Assembly: GCA_018698975.1 (NCBI GenBank)
Contig: JABIPQ010000087.1
Coordinates: forward strand, 1-33,218
Direction: 5' to 3'
Source of the DNA: Gammaproteobacteria bacterium
GTDB lineage: Bacteria; Pseudomonadota; Gammaproteobacteria; Pseudomonadales; Pseudohongiellaceae
DNA: 33,218 nt
Made by a program: the position numbers and the translations under genes. The notes under the pieces are model-generated. The model did no database searches, had not been told where the DNA came from, and was given only the letters and a program-made list of their open reading frames with translations. This document shows positions 24,713 through 32,195 of the stretch, one piece after another; the first letter of the stretch is position 1, and the number at the start of each line of letters is the position of its first letter.

Positions 24713-25438
24713 ATGAATAAAAGTCTTGTCACAAATCTCGTTGCTTTGCTGATTGTCATTGCCGGTTTCTTTCTCGATGGTGAATTGAAAATCCTGGTGC
24801 TCAATACTGGATTATTTGCGTTGTCCGGTGGTATTACCAACTGGCTGGCAATTCATATGTTATTTGAAAGAGTGCCGGGGTTTTATGGTTCCGGAGTGAT
24901 CCCGGCCAGGTTTGAAGAGTTTAAATCAGGCATTAAATTGTTAATCATGGATCAGTTCTTCACTAAAGAGAAACTGGACAGTTTCTTCAGTAAAATTTCG
25001 GCTTCGGGGCCTGACGGAGAGCAGGAATCTGCACTGGGAAAAATAATTGAATCAGTAGACCTGAACTCGGCTTTTGACTCACTGGTGGAAGTAATAATGA
25101 ATTCATCCTTTGCCAGTATGTTGTCAATGTTTGGTGGTGCCGAGGCATTGTCACCTTTGAAAGAGCCCTTTATTGAAAAGATGCGCGATTTTCTGGCCCA
25201 GGTGGGAGAAGACCGTGAAATCCTGGACCAGATCAGACATGACTCTACAAAAAACCTGATGGACAAAGTTGAGGAGATTGTTGACCAGCGTCTTGATGAG
25301 TTAACTCCTCAGCTGGTTAAAGAGATTATTCAGCAGATGATCAGGCAGCATCTTGGATGGTTGGTGGTTTGGGGTGGTGTAATCGGTGGAATTATTGGTC
25401 TGGTTGCAACGCTCGTTTTGAAACAAAGCTCATTCTAG
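24713..25438 (+). CDS. DUF445 family membrane protein
   Basis: A 241-residue DUF445 protein with an N-terminal double hydrophobic segment (NLVALLIVIAGFFLDG and LVLNTGLFALSGGITNWLAIHMLF), a long charged helical middle, and a C-terminal helix GGVIGGIIGLVATLVL. ITNWLAIHMLFERVPGFYGSGVIP is the family signature. An in-frame ATG at 24695 would add MECIDS; the start at MNKSLVTNL is preferred because it leads straight into the membrane segment. It lies 19-37 bp after yhdP, so it is probably the last gene of the maf–rng–yhdP operon, where E. coli has tldD. Function is unknown; the position suggests an envelope role. Confidence 0.88.
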   Translation: MNKSLVTNLVALLIVIAGFFLDGELKILVLNTGLFALSGGITNWLAIHMLFERVPGFYGSGVIPARFEEFKSGIKLLIMDQFFTKEKLDSFFSKISASGPDGEQESALGKIIESVDLNSAFDSLVEVIMNSSFASMLSMFGGAEALSPLKEPFIEKMRDFLAQVGEDREILDQIRHDSTKNLMDKVEEIVDQRLDELTPQLVKEIIQQMIRQHLGWLVVWGGVIGGIIGLVATLVLKQSSF

Positions 25439-25476
25439 TTTAAAACTGATCCTGAACCGGGATTCAGCTCATCTGT

Positions 25477-27417
25477 TTATCGCGGGACAAAAAACTGCAA
25501 GGTATCCGCAGTGGAATCCTCTTTCTCATCTTCTTCAGCAGTCACATTTACATTTTGGACATTGATGACTGGTTCGGTGGCAGGAACGCTGGGCTCCTGT
25601 GATAGCGGCCTGTTGCGTGCCACTGGAAGCCATAAGCGCGATGGGTATTGCTGATTGTGATAAAGCAGTTCTGTTTCTTCAGTAGTGTTCAGGGATCCAT
25701 CATTTACAGGTTTTATTTCCATTACTATTCGATTGCCAGCACTAAAGCGAAAGGCGCTTTCACGCAATGCTATATCCAGTCGGTAAATTTGCCCTGGCTG
25801 CAATAACTGTTTTTCAGTAAGTGAATAAACCGGCGCATATTCACTTCCAAGCTGGTCATTCCGTGCTCTGGCTGAGGCTTTCAGTATGCCTCTGGTGATA
25901 TTTACCTGGGCCCCGGGTTCAGTAATTTCTTCTGGCATTTCTTCAACGGGAGCAGGAGCCAGGAAGCTGGGTAAGCTGAGCAAAGGTTCTGCTGAAATTT
26001 CTGTCGAGATTTCTGGAGAGATCTCCTCGCGTAAAGTAACTTCAAATGCCATGTCGTTTGTCGTACTTGAGGCATACAGTTCCACCATTACAGAGCCGGC
26101 TATTTCGAGGTTTTCGGCAAGGGGAGGGGAAACAAAACGGATAATAGTGTCATTATTTTCTGAATTTTCATCCCTGACGAACGAACTGACAGGAACACCG
26201 TCAGTTCGTTGCTGACTGTCAAGTGAGGTGGCTAGAGATGTCGCGTCGGAGTTGCTGTCATCTGATGCATTGTTAAGGAACCAGGCTTCATGGGCAACAT
26301 TGCCTGGCGGCCAGTTGCTTTCTGGTTTGACACTATTTTGTCCATTAACGAAGTAACGAATTCGTGGCAGTTCAACAAATGCCAGACTTGAACTGCGCTC
26401 ATTAAAACACCACTCATAATAAGGCAATAATTCTCTGGCAAGAAAGGTGGTGTCCTGATACTGAAGGAACTTGTCATTTGCTTTACTGATGAGGATTTTG
26501 TTGACCACATTGAGTTTGTCCAGAGCTTTGAAAGTCCCTTTCAAATCGGGTACAGCGTCGTCCGTACTCCAGTTGTTTAGAGCAAATACCGGGACGTTAA
26601 TTTGTGCTACGTTTTCCAGGCTACTGCGTATGCGCCAGTAGTCGTCATCTTGCTGATGATTTAGCTGCTCAAGGCGGAGATCGTAATTAACCAGTCTGGG
26701 CGCTTCGGAAGAATAGGCATTGGCCAGTCTCACATTCTTGTCATACCAGTAATTAATAAAAGAATTGTTGGACAGGCCGCCGGGATAAATCCAGTCACGG
26801 AAAGGATCCAGACTGCCATTTATTGGTGCAATGCATTCCAGATGTGGTGGATTCTGAATAGCCATTTGCCATTGGCTCGTAGCGTAGTAGCCAGCTCCGG
26901 TGCCTGCCACTTGTCCGTCAGACCAGGCTTGCTCTGCTATCCACTCGACGATCTCATAATGATCCTGCTGCTCTGCTCTGGAAAAAAAGGAAAAATCACC
27001 GCCGGATGACCCGGTACCGCGGACATTTGCTACGACAACGTTATAGCCCTGGCTGACAAACCAGGCAATATTTCCGGCTTCAGTGCCAAGGTCATAAAGC
27101 ATTTCTGCGGAATGGGGGTATGGACCTGCTGCATAGAGCGTTGGGTGCGGGTTCTCGTCATTTGGCCGATAAATGTCCATGGCAATGAGCGTGTCATCAC
27201 GCATGGTAGTAGTTATATTCTGGCGGGTGAGAATGACTCCGTATAGAGTAGCGATCTCTTCAAATTGAGTTGGCTCGGTTGCAGGGATGTCTTCCTGAGC
27301 GGATAGTTTGCTGGAATAGAGAAGGCCGGCCGTTAGTAGCAGAGTGAAAAAAAGTTGAGGTGACCGGGCAAGTAAATGACCAGCAGGTTCAATTATCAGG
27401 CAAGCAGCACTCTTCAT
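25477..27417 (-). CDS. CocE/NonD (S15-like) hydrolase homologue lacking the catalytic triad
   Basis: A 646-residue exported protein of the X-Pro dipeptidyl-peptidase/CocE family. The ATG at 27415-27417 gives a signal peptide ending SSKLSAQ; the frame runs 51 codons further upstream, but without signal-like character. TMRDDTLIAMDIYRP, NVRGTGSSGG and the C-terminal jelly roll (VSPPLAENLEIAGSVMVELY) are clear family marks. The nucleophile elbow, normally GxSxxG, reads GTGAGYYATSQW: Gly176 (codon 26890-26892) replaces Ser. The GGWYD and GPWxH motifs become NNWSTDD and SKAND. All three triad positions therefore seem changed, which predicts a non-hydrolytic or altered protein. The C-terminal domain has a Glu/Pro/Ser-rich insert. 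Divergent from the tetR gene. Confidence 0.85.
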   Translation of the reverse strand: MKSAACLIIEPAGHLLARSPQLFFTLLLTAGLLYSSKLSAQEDIPATEPTQFEEIATLYGVILTRQNITTTMRDDTLIAMDIYRPNDENPHPTLYAAGPYPHSAEMLYDLGTEAGNIAWFVSQGYNVVVANVRGTGSSGGDFSFFSRAEQQDHYEIVEWIAEQAWSDGQVAGTGAGYYATSQWQMAIQNPPHLECIAPINGSLDPFRDWIYPGGLSNNSFINYWYDKNVRLANAYSSEAPRLVNYDLRLEQLNHQQDDDYWRIRSSLENVAQINVPVFALNNWSTDDAVPDLKGTFKALDKLNVVNKILISKANDKFLQYQDTTFLARELLPYYEWCFNERSSSLAFVELPRIRYFVNGQNSVKPESNWPPGNVAHEAWFLNNASDDSNSDATSLATSLDSQQRTDGVPVSSFVRDENSENNDTIIRFVSPPLAENLEIAGSVMVELYASSTTNDMAFEVTLREEISPEISTEISAEPLLSLPSFLAPAPVEEMPEEITEPGAQVNITRGILKASARARNDQLGSEYAPVYSLTEKQLLQPGQIYRLDIALRESAFRFSAGNRIVMEIKPVNDGSLNTTEETELLYHNQQYPSRLWLPVARNRPLSQEPSVPATEPVINVQNVNVTAEEDEKEDSTADTLQFFVPR

Positions 27418-27836
27418 TGCCTGAAATCGGACATAATTCCTGGAAAGTCCAGTTGCAAAAACGAGAAACAATTTCAAATATTTCCTGAAAAAACGCAGAT
27501 CAGTACAAAATAATCGCGAATACGGGTTCGGCACCATCAATTGTGAAAGAATTATACCCTTAAATATCAAGGGAGGCTCAGAATATCTAGGTGCCCTCTG
27601 ATGCTAAATCACACAATATGAAGTGTTGATCTAGACTTTACATTCTATATTCTCAGGAATATTTCCCGAAACCTGCATTTAGGTCAATAAAACATGGTAT
27701 TTATTGAATCAATTCTGGTTAGAGTAATTACTTTGTACTAGAATGCGCCCCTTATCGAATTAGCCAACTGCTGGTTTCAAGAAAACCAGTGTCCACATCA
27801 CAAAATTTTCTGATATTTTGAGGTAAGAAAACCATT
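27418..27836. other. 419-bp divergent intergenic region before tetR
   Basis: No gene is evident. The minus-strand frame of the CocE-like gene stays open here to 27570, but lacks a convincing start or signal peptide. A possible promoter for tetR is TGGTTA (27716-27721), 17 bp, TAGAAT (27739-27744). Another weak one is TTGATC (27626-27631), 16 bp, TATTCT. No heptamer or REP repeats are present. Confidence 0.4.
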
Positions 27837-28424
27837 ATGGCCAGACCAGTAGAATTTGAAAAAGATAGCGTCCTTACAAATGCAATGGAACAGTTCTGGA
27901 AGGAAGGGTACGAAGCAAGCTCTGTACAAAAGTTACTTGATGCTACTGATATTAACCGCGGCACGCTCTATAACTCTTTTGGCGATAAAGAAACTTTCTT
28001 TCTCTCCTGCGTAGAGAAATACAATGAGCTGGTGAAAGCAGATATCGACGCAACTCTTGGTAACGGCAAGCTTAATCCATTGAAGGCTATTGAAGCTTAT
28101 TTTGATAAAGCCATTATTTCAGCCCCTAACAAGCAACGTGTTCTGGGTTGCCTGCTGGTCAATTCTGTTTGCGAAAGTATTAACTGGGATAAAGACATCC
28201 AAAAGATTGTAAAAAGCTCATTGAATGTCGTTCGCAAGTCCCTGCTAGCCAGGACCAAGGAGCTCGAAAAAGGCCGGCTTCTGACCCGTGGTGTGAAAGC
28301 TGATATGGCTGCCGATATCCTGATGAATCTATACTCCGGGCTCAGAGTGAGTGCCCGTAATGGAAAAGGTCCGCGTCAACTGGCAGATCAGCTTGCTTTC
28401 ACTTTAAACTCTATTAAGAAATAA
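27837..28424 (+). CDS. TetR/AcrR family transcriptional regulator
   Basis: A 195-residue TetR-type repressor. The N-terminal DNA-binding domain (residues 1-50) begins MARPVEFEKDSVLTNAMEQFW and includes the helix-turn-helix SSVQKLLDATDINRGTLYNSF, closest to the ComR-like branch. The C-terminal ligand domain (KAIEAYFDKAI, GCLLVNSVCES) has no assignable ligand. GAGG at 27820-27823 is a reasonable ribosome site. The gene is monocistronic: a strong intrinsic terminator follows 30 bp after the stop. The target is unknown; the divergent CocE-like gene is the obvious candidate, along with autoregulation. Confidence 0.93.
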   Translation: MARPVEFEKDSVLTNAMEQFWKEGYEASSVQKLLDATDINRGTLYNSFGDKETFFLSCVEKYNELVKADIDATLGNGKLNPLKAIEAYFDKAIISAPNKQRVLGCLLVNSVCESINWDKDIQKIVKSSLNVVRKSLLARTKELEKGRLLTRGVKADMAADILMNLYSGLRVSARNGKGPRQLADQLAFTLNSIKK

Positions 28425-28453
28425 TGTTAATAAACAATAAGTTATAATTTATA

Positions 28454-28479
28454 AAAGAGGGCGAAAGCCCTCTTTTTTT
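28454..28479 (+). terminator. Intrinsic terminator after tetR
   Basis: AAAGAGGGC (28454-28462), GAAA tetraloop, GCCCTCTTT (28467-28475), continuing into a T run to 28479. This isolates tetR transcription from the exbD unit. Confidence 0.95.
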
Positions 28480-28519
28480 GTCTATGCTTTGAGCTTGGTT
28501 ACGTGGCGCTTAGATGGTG

Positions 28520-28547
28520 TTGTGCTAGGCACCGAAGGTGATATACT
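28520..28547 (+). promoter_or_regulatory. Candidate sigma70 promoter for exbD
   Basis: TTGTGC (28520-28525), 16-bp spacer, TATACT (28542-28547). It is the best promoter-like pair between the tetR terminator and exbD. If used, transcription would start near 28554 and leave a leader of about 295 nt. A second AT-rich site, TATTATAAAT near 28785-28796, would give a short leader instead. Confidence 0.45.
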
Positions 28548-28850
28548 CGCCTATCCCGAAAGGGGCGGAAATTTGGAAAATAAGCGCTGTATAGAAGCAC
28601 TATTTAGTAAGAGCAGTAAGAGCAGTAAGAGCACTATTAGCACTTTATTAGCACTTTTTTGCCTCAGCTTTGTAGATTTCCATCTAGACCGAAAATCGGT
28701 TGAACGTTTAAGTCTGCCTTATAGCTTAAAGACCATTCATAGCAGACGTATAAAAAGACTCTTAAACAGACTCTTAAACAGACATTTATTATAAATAGCA
28801 GACAAGTCACAACAGACAAGTCAAAAAGACAAGATTTTGTGGGGTAATTA
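28548..28850. other. Repeat-rich leader region upstream of exbD
   Basis: No ORF with believable composition is present. It contains 9-mer repeats AGTAAGAGC at about 28607-28632, then AGCACT-type repeats, then a 12-mer AGACTCTTAAAC repeated at about 28757-28780. After these come AGACAAGTC copies just before the start. GTAAT, preceded by GTGGGG, serves as the ribosome site. The repeats could be regulator half-sites or leftovers of replication slippage. Confidence 0.5.
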
Positions 28851-29267
28851 ATGAAAACAGTCGGTGGTGCAGCTAACAAGAGAAATAGAGACGAAACCAA
28901 TATTGATCTGACACCAATGCTGGATGTGGTATTCATTCTATTGATTTTCTTTGTGGTAACAGCCTCTTTCCTGAAAGAGAATGCCATGGAAATTGAAGGC
29001 CAGGATCCTAATAACAATCCTCCGCCTCCTTCTAATGACCAGCCTCAGAATGTATTGATTCAGATAGATTCTCGTAACCAGATTTTCTTCAACCAGGAAC
29101 GTATTGATATTTCTGCGATTCGTGCCAGGGTTGCCTCGGCTCGTGCAGAAAACCCTTCTGCATCGGTGATTATTCGTCCTGACAAGCAGTCCAGCGCGAA
29201 TTCCTTAGTAGAAGCGATGAATTCAGCAAGAGAAGCCGGGGTGCAGACGATTTCCGTAATGGAATAA
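28851..29267 (+). CDS. exbD: ExbD/TolR family biopolymer transport protein
   Basis: A 138-residue energy-transducing protein of the ExbD/TolR family, which with ExbB/TolQ converts proton-motive force into work on TonB or TolA. One transmembrane helix spans about residues 23-43 and carries the essential membrane aspartate, Asp25, in LTPMLDVVFILLIFFVVTASF. A Pro/Asn-rich linker (NNNPPPPSND) leads to a periplasmic domain ending VIIRPDKQSSANSLVEAMNSAREAGVQTISVME. Length matches E. coli ExbD (141). Unusually, no exbB/tolQ, tonB or second exbD is adjacent, and terminators lie on both sides, so it is a single-gene unit. Confidence 0.93.
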   Translation: MKTVGGAANKRNRDETNIDLTPMLDVVFILLIFFVVTASFLKENAMEIEGQDPNNNPPPPSNDQPQNVLIQIDSRNQIFFNQERIDISAIRARVASARAENPSASVIIRPDKQSSANSLVEAMNSAREAGVQTISVME

Positions 29268-29298
29268 GGCATTTCTCAATAGCATTCATTGAATTTCA

Positions 29299-29324
29299 CA
29301 GCCCGGGTAAATCCCGGGCTGTTT
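29299..29324 (+). terminator. Intrinsic terminator after exbD
   Basis: CAGCCCGGG (29299-29307), loop TAAAT, CCCGGGCTG (29313-29321), then TTTGGTTT. The nine-bp GC-rich stem is strong; the T tract is modest. Confidence 0.85.
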
Positions 29325-29408
29325 GGTTTAGGGGAATCTGAATTCCAGACCTTATAATCAGACGTATTATACTTTTTTACTATTCACTAAAATTGGAGGG
29401 GAGCAGCA

Positions 29409-29810
29409 ATGGCACTGGTAATTTTGATTATTATTCTTGCATTGATGGAGTATATGGCTTTTTCATTTCAGGTCGGCATGGCTCGAGGTAAATATGGGGT
29501 TAAGGCTCCAGCCGTATCAGGGCATCCCGAATTCGATAAATATTTCCGGGTTCAGCAGAATACCCTGGAACAGTTAATTGTCTTTATACCGGCAATACTG
29601 GCTTTTTCCTGGTCGGCTGAAAATATTGGCTGGCCCGGCTATTACATCGCTTCAGGACTTGGTGTTATCTGGCTGATTGGTCGTTTTATTTACGCCATCA
29701 GTTATGTCAATGATCCGGCTAAACGTGGTCTCGGCTTTATGATGAATTTCTTCCCCTCAGTACTGATGATGCTTGGCACCCTGGTTTGTATTTTCATGTC
29801 ACTGATCTGA
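29409..29810 (+). CDS. MAPEG family membrane protein
   Basis: A 133-residue four-helix membrane protein of the MAPEG superfamily (membrane-associated proteins in eicosanoid and glutathione metabolism). The cytoplasmic loop after helix 1 has KAPAVSGHPEFDKYFRVQQNTLEQL, the family signature (RVQxNTxEQ). Bacterial members include microsomal-GST-like enzymes that conjugate glutathione to hydrophobic electrophiles. Ribosome site GGAGGGGAG precedes the ATG at 29409. The aldolase–SDR gene starts 21 bp downstream, so the two may be co-transcribed. The exact reaction is unknown. Confidence 0.92.
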   Translation: MALVILIIILALMEYMAFSFQVGMARGKYGVKAPAVSGHPEFDKYFRVQQNTLEQLIVFIPAILAFSWSAENIGWPGYYIASGLGVIWLIGRFIYAISYVNDPAKRGLGFMMNFFPSVLMMLGTLVCIFMSLI

Positions 29811-29831
29811 TTGATTCAGGTTTAAAAACTT

Positions 29832-31811
29832 ATGGAAAGCCTTTGGCAGGATAAAGACGCTGCAGCGATTCTGGGTGAAGATTTACCCATGCGGGTTTAC
29901 ACCTCCCGTTTGCTAGGACAGGATGCAGATCTTGTGCTTCACGGCGGTGGCAATACCTCGGTAAAAAGTATATCTGTTGATATTTTTGGCAGAGAGCGGG
30001 ACACCCTGTACGTCAAGGGCTCCGGCTGGGACCTGCGTACCATTGAAGCCGCCGGCTTTTCGCCTTGTGATCTTGCCTATCTGCAGGAGCTGGCGACTCT
30101 TGAGAAGATGACTGACAGCGACATGATGCAGCAGTTGCGTCTGTCCCTGCTGGACCCTGAAGCACCAACGCCTTCAGTTGAAGCTATCCTGCATGCCAAT
30201 ATCCCCTTTAAATATGTCGATCATACCCATACAGATGCAGTGGTTGCTGTCAGTAATACGCCTGAAGGTGAAAGTATTCTCAAAGGCATCTTTGGTAACG
30301 AGGTGTTAATCCTGCCTTATATCATGCCCGGTTTTGTTCTGGCCCGGCAGGTATATCAACAAATAAAAGATCTCGACTGGACAACAATCCAGGGCATTTT
30401 TCTTATGCATCATGGCCTGTTCACCTTCAATGATAATGCGCAAGGTAGTTATGAAGCCATGATCGCGCTGGTATCAAGGGTTGAAGATTACCTTGCTGAC
30501 AAGGCAGTGCTGGATAATCAGGCCAAGGCAGTTTTTCAGCCTGCTGACCTTGATCTTCTGACTCTTGCCAGTACCCGCAAGCAGGTATCAGCTCTCGCTG
30601 GCCGCGCAATGCTTGCCTGTCTGGACTGCAGTGATTTCTCAGCAGGTTATGCGTCACTGGATAATGTTGAGAGTATCGCAAGCAGGGGGCCAATCACGCC
30701 GGACCATACTATCCATACCAAGTGTATTCCGGCCCTGCTGAGCGACGATCCGCTAGAAAATATAAATAGCTATGCTGCCAGCTACCAGTCTTATTTTGAA
30801 CGTCATGCCAAAGGGGATCTCACCTGTCTGGACCCGGCTCCACGTCTGGCTGTCTGGAAAGGCAAGGGCGTAATAAGTTATGGGCAGAATGTAAAACGCC
30901 TTCAGGTTATTTCTGATATCAGTGCGCACACCATCAAGGCTATTCAATGGGGTGAAGCACTGGGTGGCTGGCAGGCTTTGCCGGAAAAGGATCTGTTCGA
31001 GGTGGAATACTGGGAATTGGAACAGGCTAAATTGAAAAAGGGCGGTAACTCGCCTGATCTGGAAGGCAAGGTTGCGCTGGTTAGTGGTGCTGCCTCGGGG
31101 ATTGGAAAAGCCTGTGTAGAAGAACTGGTCAATGCGGGCGCTTGTGTAATAGCGCTGGATATCAATCCGGAAATTGGCAGTTTGTTTTCCTCTGCACAGG
31201 TGCTGGGATTAGTTTGTGATGTGACTGATGACCATGCTGTCAGTAAAGCTATTCGACAAGGAATACTCGGTTTTGGTGGACTGGATTTTCTGATCAGTAA
31301 TGCAGGGTGCTTTACAGCCAGTGAGCCATTGTCGGCAATCTCCGATGACAACTGGCAGATCAGTATAGAGCTGAACCTGAGTTCTCACATGAAACTTATG
31401 CGGGCAACTTTACCTTATCTGAAACTGGGACTGGACCCGGCTATAGTAGTTATTGCATCAAAAAATGTGCCTGCCCCTGGCCCTGGAGCGGGCGCCTATT
31501 CAGCAGCCAAAGCCGGTTTAACCCAGCTGGCTCGTGTTGCAGCGCTGGAACTTGGTGAAGCCGGAATCCGGGTTAATGTGCTTCACCCCAATGCAGTTTT
31601 TGATACCGCTGTCTGGGATGAGGAGACACTTACCAAACGGGCACAACATTATGGATTGAGCGTGGCTGAATATAAGGAAAACAATGTGCTGAAAAAACAG
31701 GTGACCAGTAAAGATGTGGCGATCATGGCACGCCTGTTTGTCAGTCTTGATACCGCCTGTACTACTGGTGCCCAGATAGCTGTTGATGGTGGTAATGATC
31801 GGGTTATTTGA
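29832..31811 (+). CDS. Class II aldolase / short-chain dehydrogenase fusion (RhaD-ADH-like)
   Basis: A 659-residue bifunctional enzyme. The N-terminal class II (zinc) aldolase domain, about residues 20-400, shows LHGGGNTSVK (37-45, phosphate-binding), KGSGWDL, DHTHTDAV (zinc His pair) and MHHGLFTF. The C-terminal SDR domain, from about 410, has SGAASGIGKAC (NAD-binding), SNAGCF, the catalytic Ser of VIASKN and Tyr-x3-Lys in YSAAKAGL. The family includes rhamnulose-1-phosphate aldolase/lactaldehyde dehydrogenases. No rhamnose genes are visible, whereas mtnA follows on the same strand. That suggests cleavage of a 5-deoxy- or 5-methylthio-ribulose 1-phosphate to DHAP plus an aldehyde, which the SDR half would reduce or oxidise. 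The pathway role is inferred; the enzyme family is clear. Confidence 0.93.
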   Translation: MESLWQDKDAAAILGEDLPMRVYTSRLLGQDADLVLHGGGNTSVKSISVDIFGRERDTLYVKGSGWDLRTIEAAGFSPCDLAYLQELATLEKMTDSDMMQQLRLSLLDPEAPTPSVEAILHANIPFKYVDHTHTDAVVAVSNTPEGESILKGIFGNEVLILPYIMPGFVLARQVYQQIKDLDWTTIQGIFLMHHGLFTFNDNAQGSYEAMIALVSRVEDYLADKAVLDNQAKAVFQPADLDLLTLASTRKQVSALAGRAMLACLDCSDFSAGYASLDNVESIASRGPITPDHTIHTKCIPALLSDDPLENINSYAASYQSYFERHAKGDLTCLDPAPRLAVWKGKGVISYGQNVKRLQVISDISAHTIKAIQWGEALGGWQALPEKDLFEVEYWELEQAKLKKGGNSPDLEGKVALVSGAASGIGKACVEELVNAGACVIALDINPEIGSLFSSAQVLGLVCDVTDDHAVSKAIRQGILGFGGLDFLISNAGCFTASEPLSAISDDNWQISIELNLSSHMKLMRATLPYLKLGLDPAIVVIASKNVPAPGPGAGAYSAAKAGLTQLARVAALELGEAGIRVNVLHPNAVFDTAVWDEETLTKRAQHYGLSVAEYKENNVLKKQVTSKDVAIMARLFVSLDTACTTGAQIAVDGGNDRVI

Positions 31812-31824
31812 AAAACAGCGTTAC

Positions 31825-32089
31825 AAGGTACAAGGTGCAAGTGAAAAGCTTGTAGGAGGGGTTTTAACCCCGAATGAATTCAAAGATAAAAATGGAAAGT
31901 ATGTAGATCGGAAAAGGGCGCAGCCCGTCATCCGACATGGCGGACATCGTCTGCCTGGTAAATCATATTCAACTTAAGTTAAAAGTATGTAGGAGGGGTT
32001 TTAACCCCGAATGAATTCAAAGATAAAAGTGGAAAGTGGAAAGCGGAAAGCGGAAAGCGGAAAGTGAAAATTGAAAAGATAAAAGCATG
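31825..32089. repeat. Composite repeat with two REP hairpins and long heptamer array, locus C
   Basis: This fills most of the 384-bp gap before mtnA. Heptamers AAGGTAC, AAGGTGC, AAGTGAA and AAGCTTG (31825-31852) lead in phase into a GTAGGAG hairpin (31852-31881). AAGATAA, AAATGGA and AAGTATG (31883-31903) precede a diverged enterobacterial-REP-like hairpin (31903-31936). AAGTTAA and AAGTATG (31976-31989) then lead to a second GTAGGAG hairpin (31989-32018). Finally ten heptamers run without a slip from 32020 to 32089 (AAGATAA, AAGTGGA twice, AAGCGGA three times, AAGTGAA, AATTGAA, AAGATAA, AAGCATG). Inverted TTATCTT-type sequence follows near 32130-32150. Confidence 0.88.
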
Positions 32090-32195
32090 CTTTGAAAAGG
32101 TTTCATGCTAGCCACAAGCTCACCAATATCCTTTATCTTTTTTCCTTTTTCAAAAATACTAGAAAGTATCCAGGCATGAGTGAATGTAATTAAAT

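Noticed and set aside
27418-27570. 51-codon upstream extension of the CocE-like gene
   Set aside because: The inner ATG at 27417 gives a proper signal peptide; the extension is rich in basic and aromatic residues and lacks a ribosome site.
28489-28794. 101-codon frame upstream of exbD opening with TTG
   Set aside because: No ribosome site; the middle translates simple repeats (Ser-Lys-Ser) and the region looks like a leader with slippage repeats.
32176-32193. Five-codon ATG…TAA frame just before mtnA, as a possible leader peptide
   Set aside because: Too short, with no attenuator hairpin or diagnostic codon run around it.
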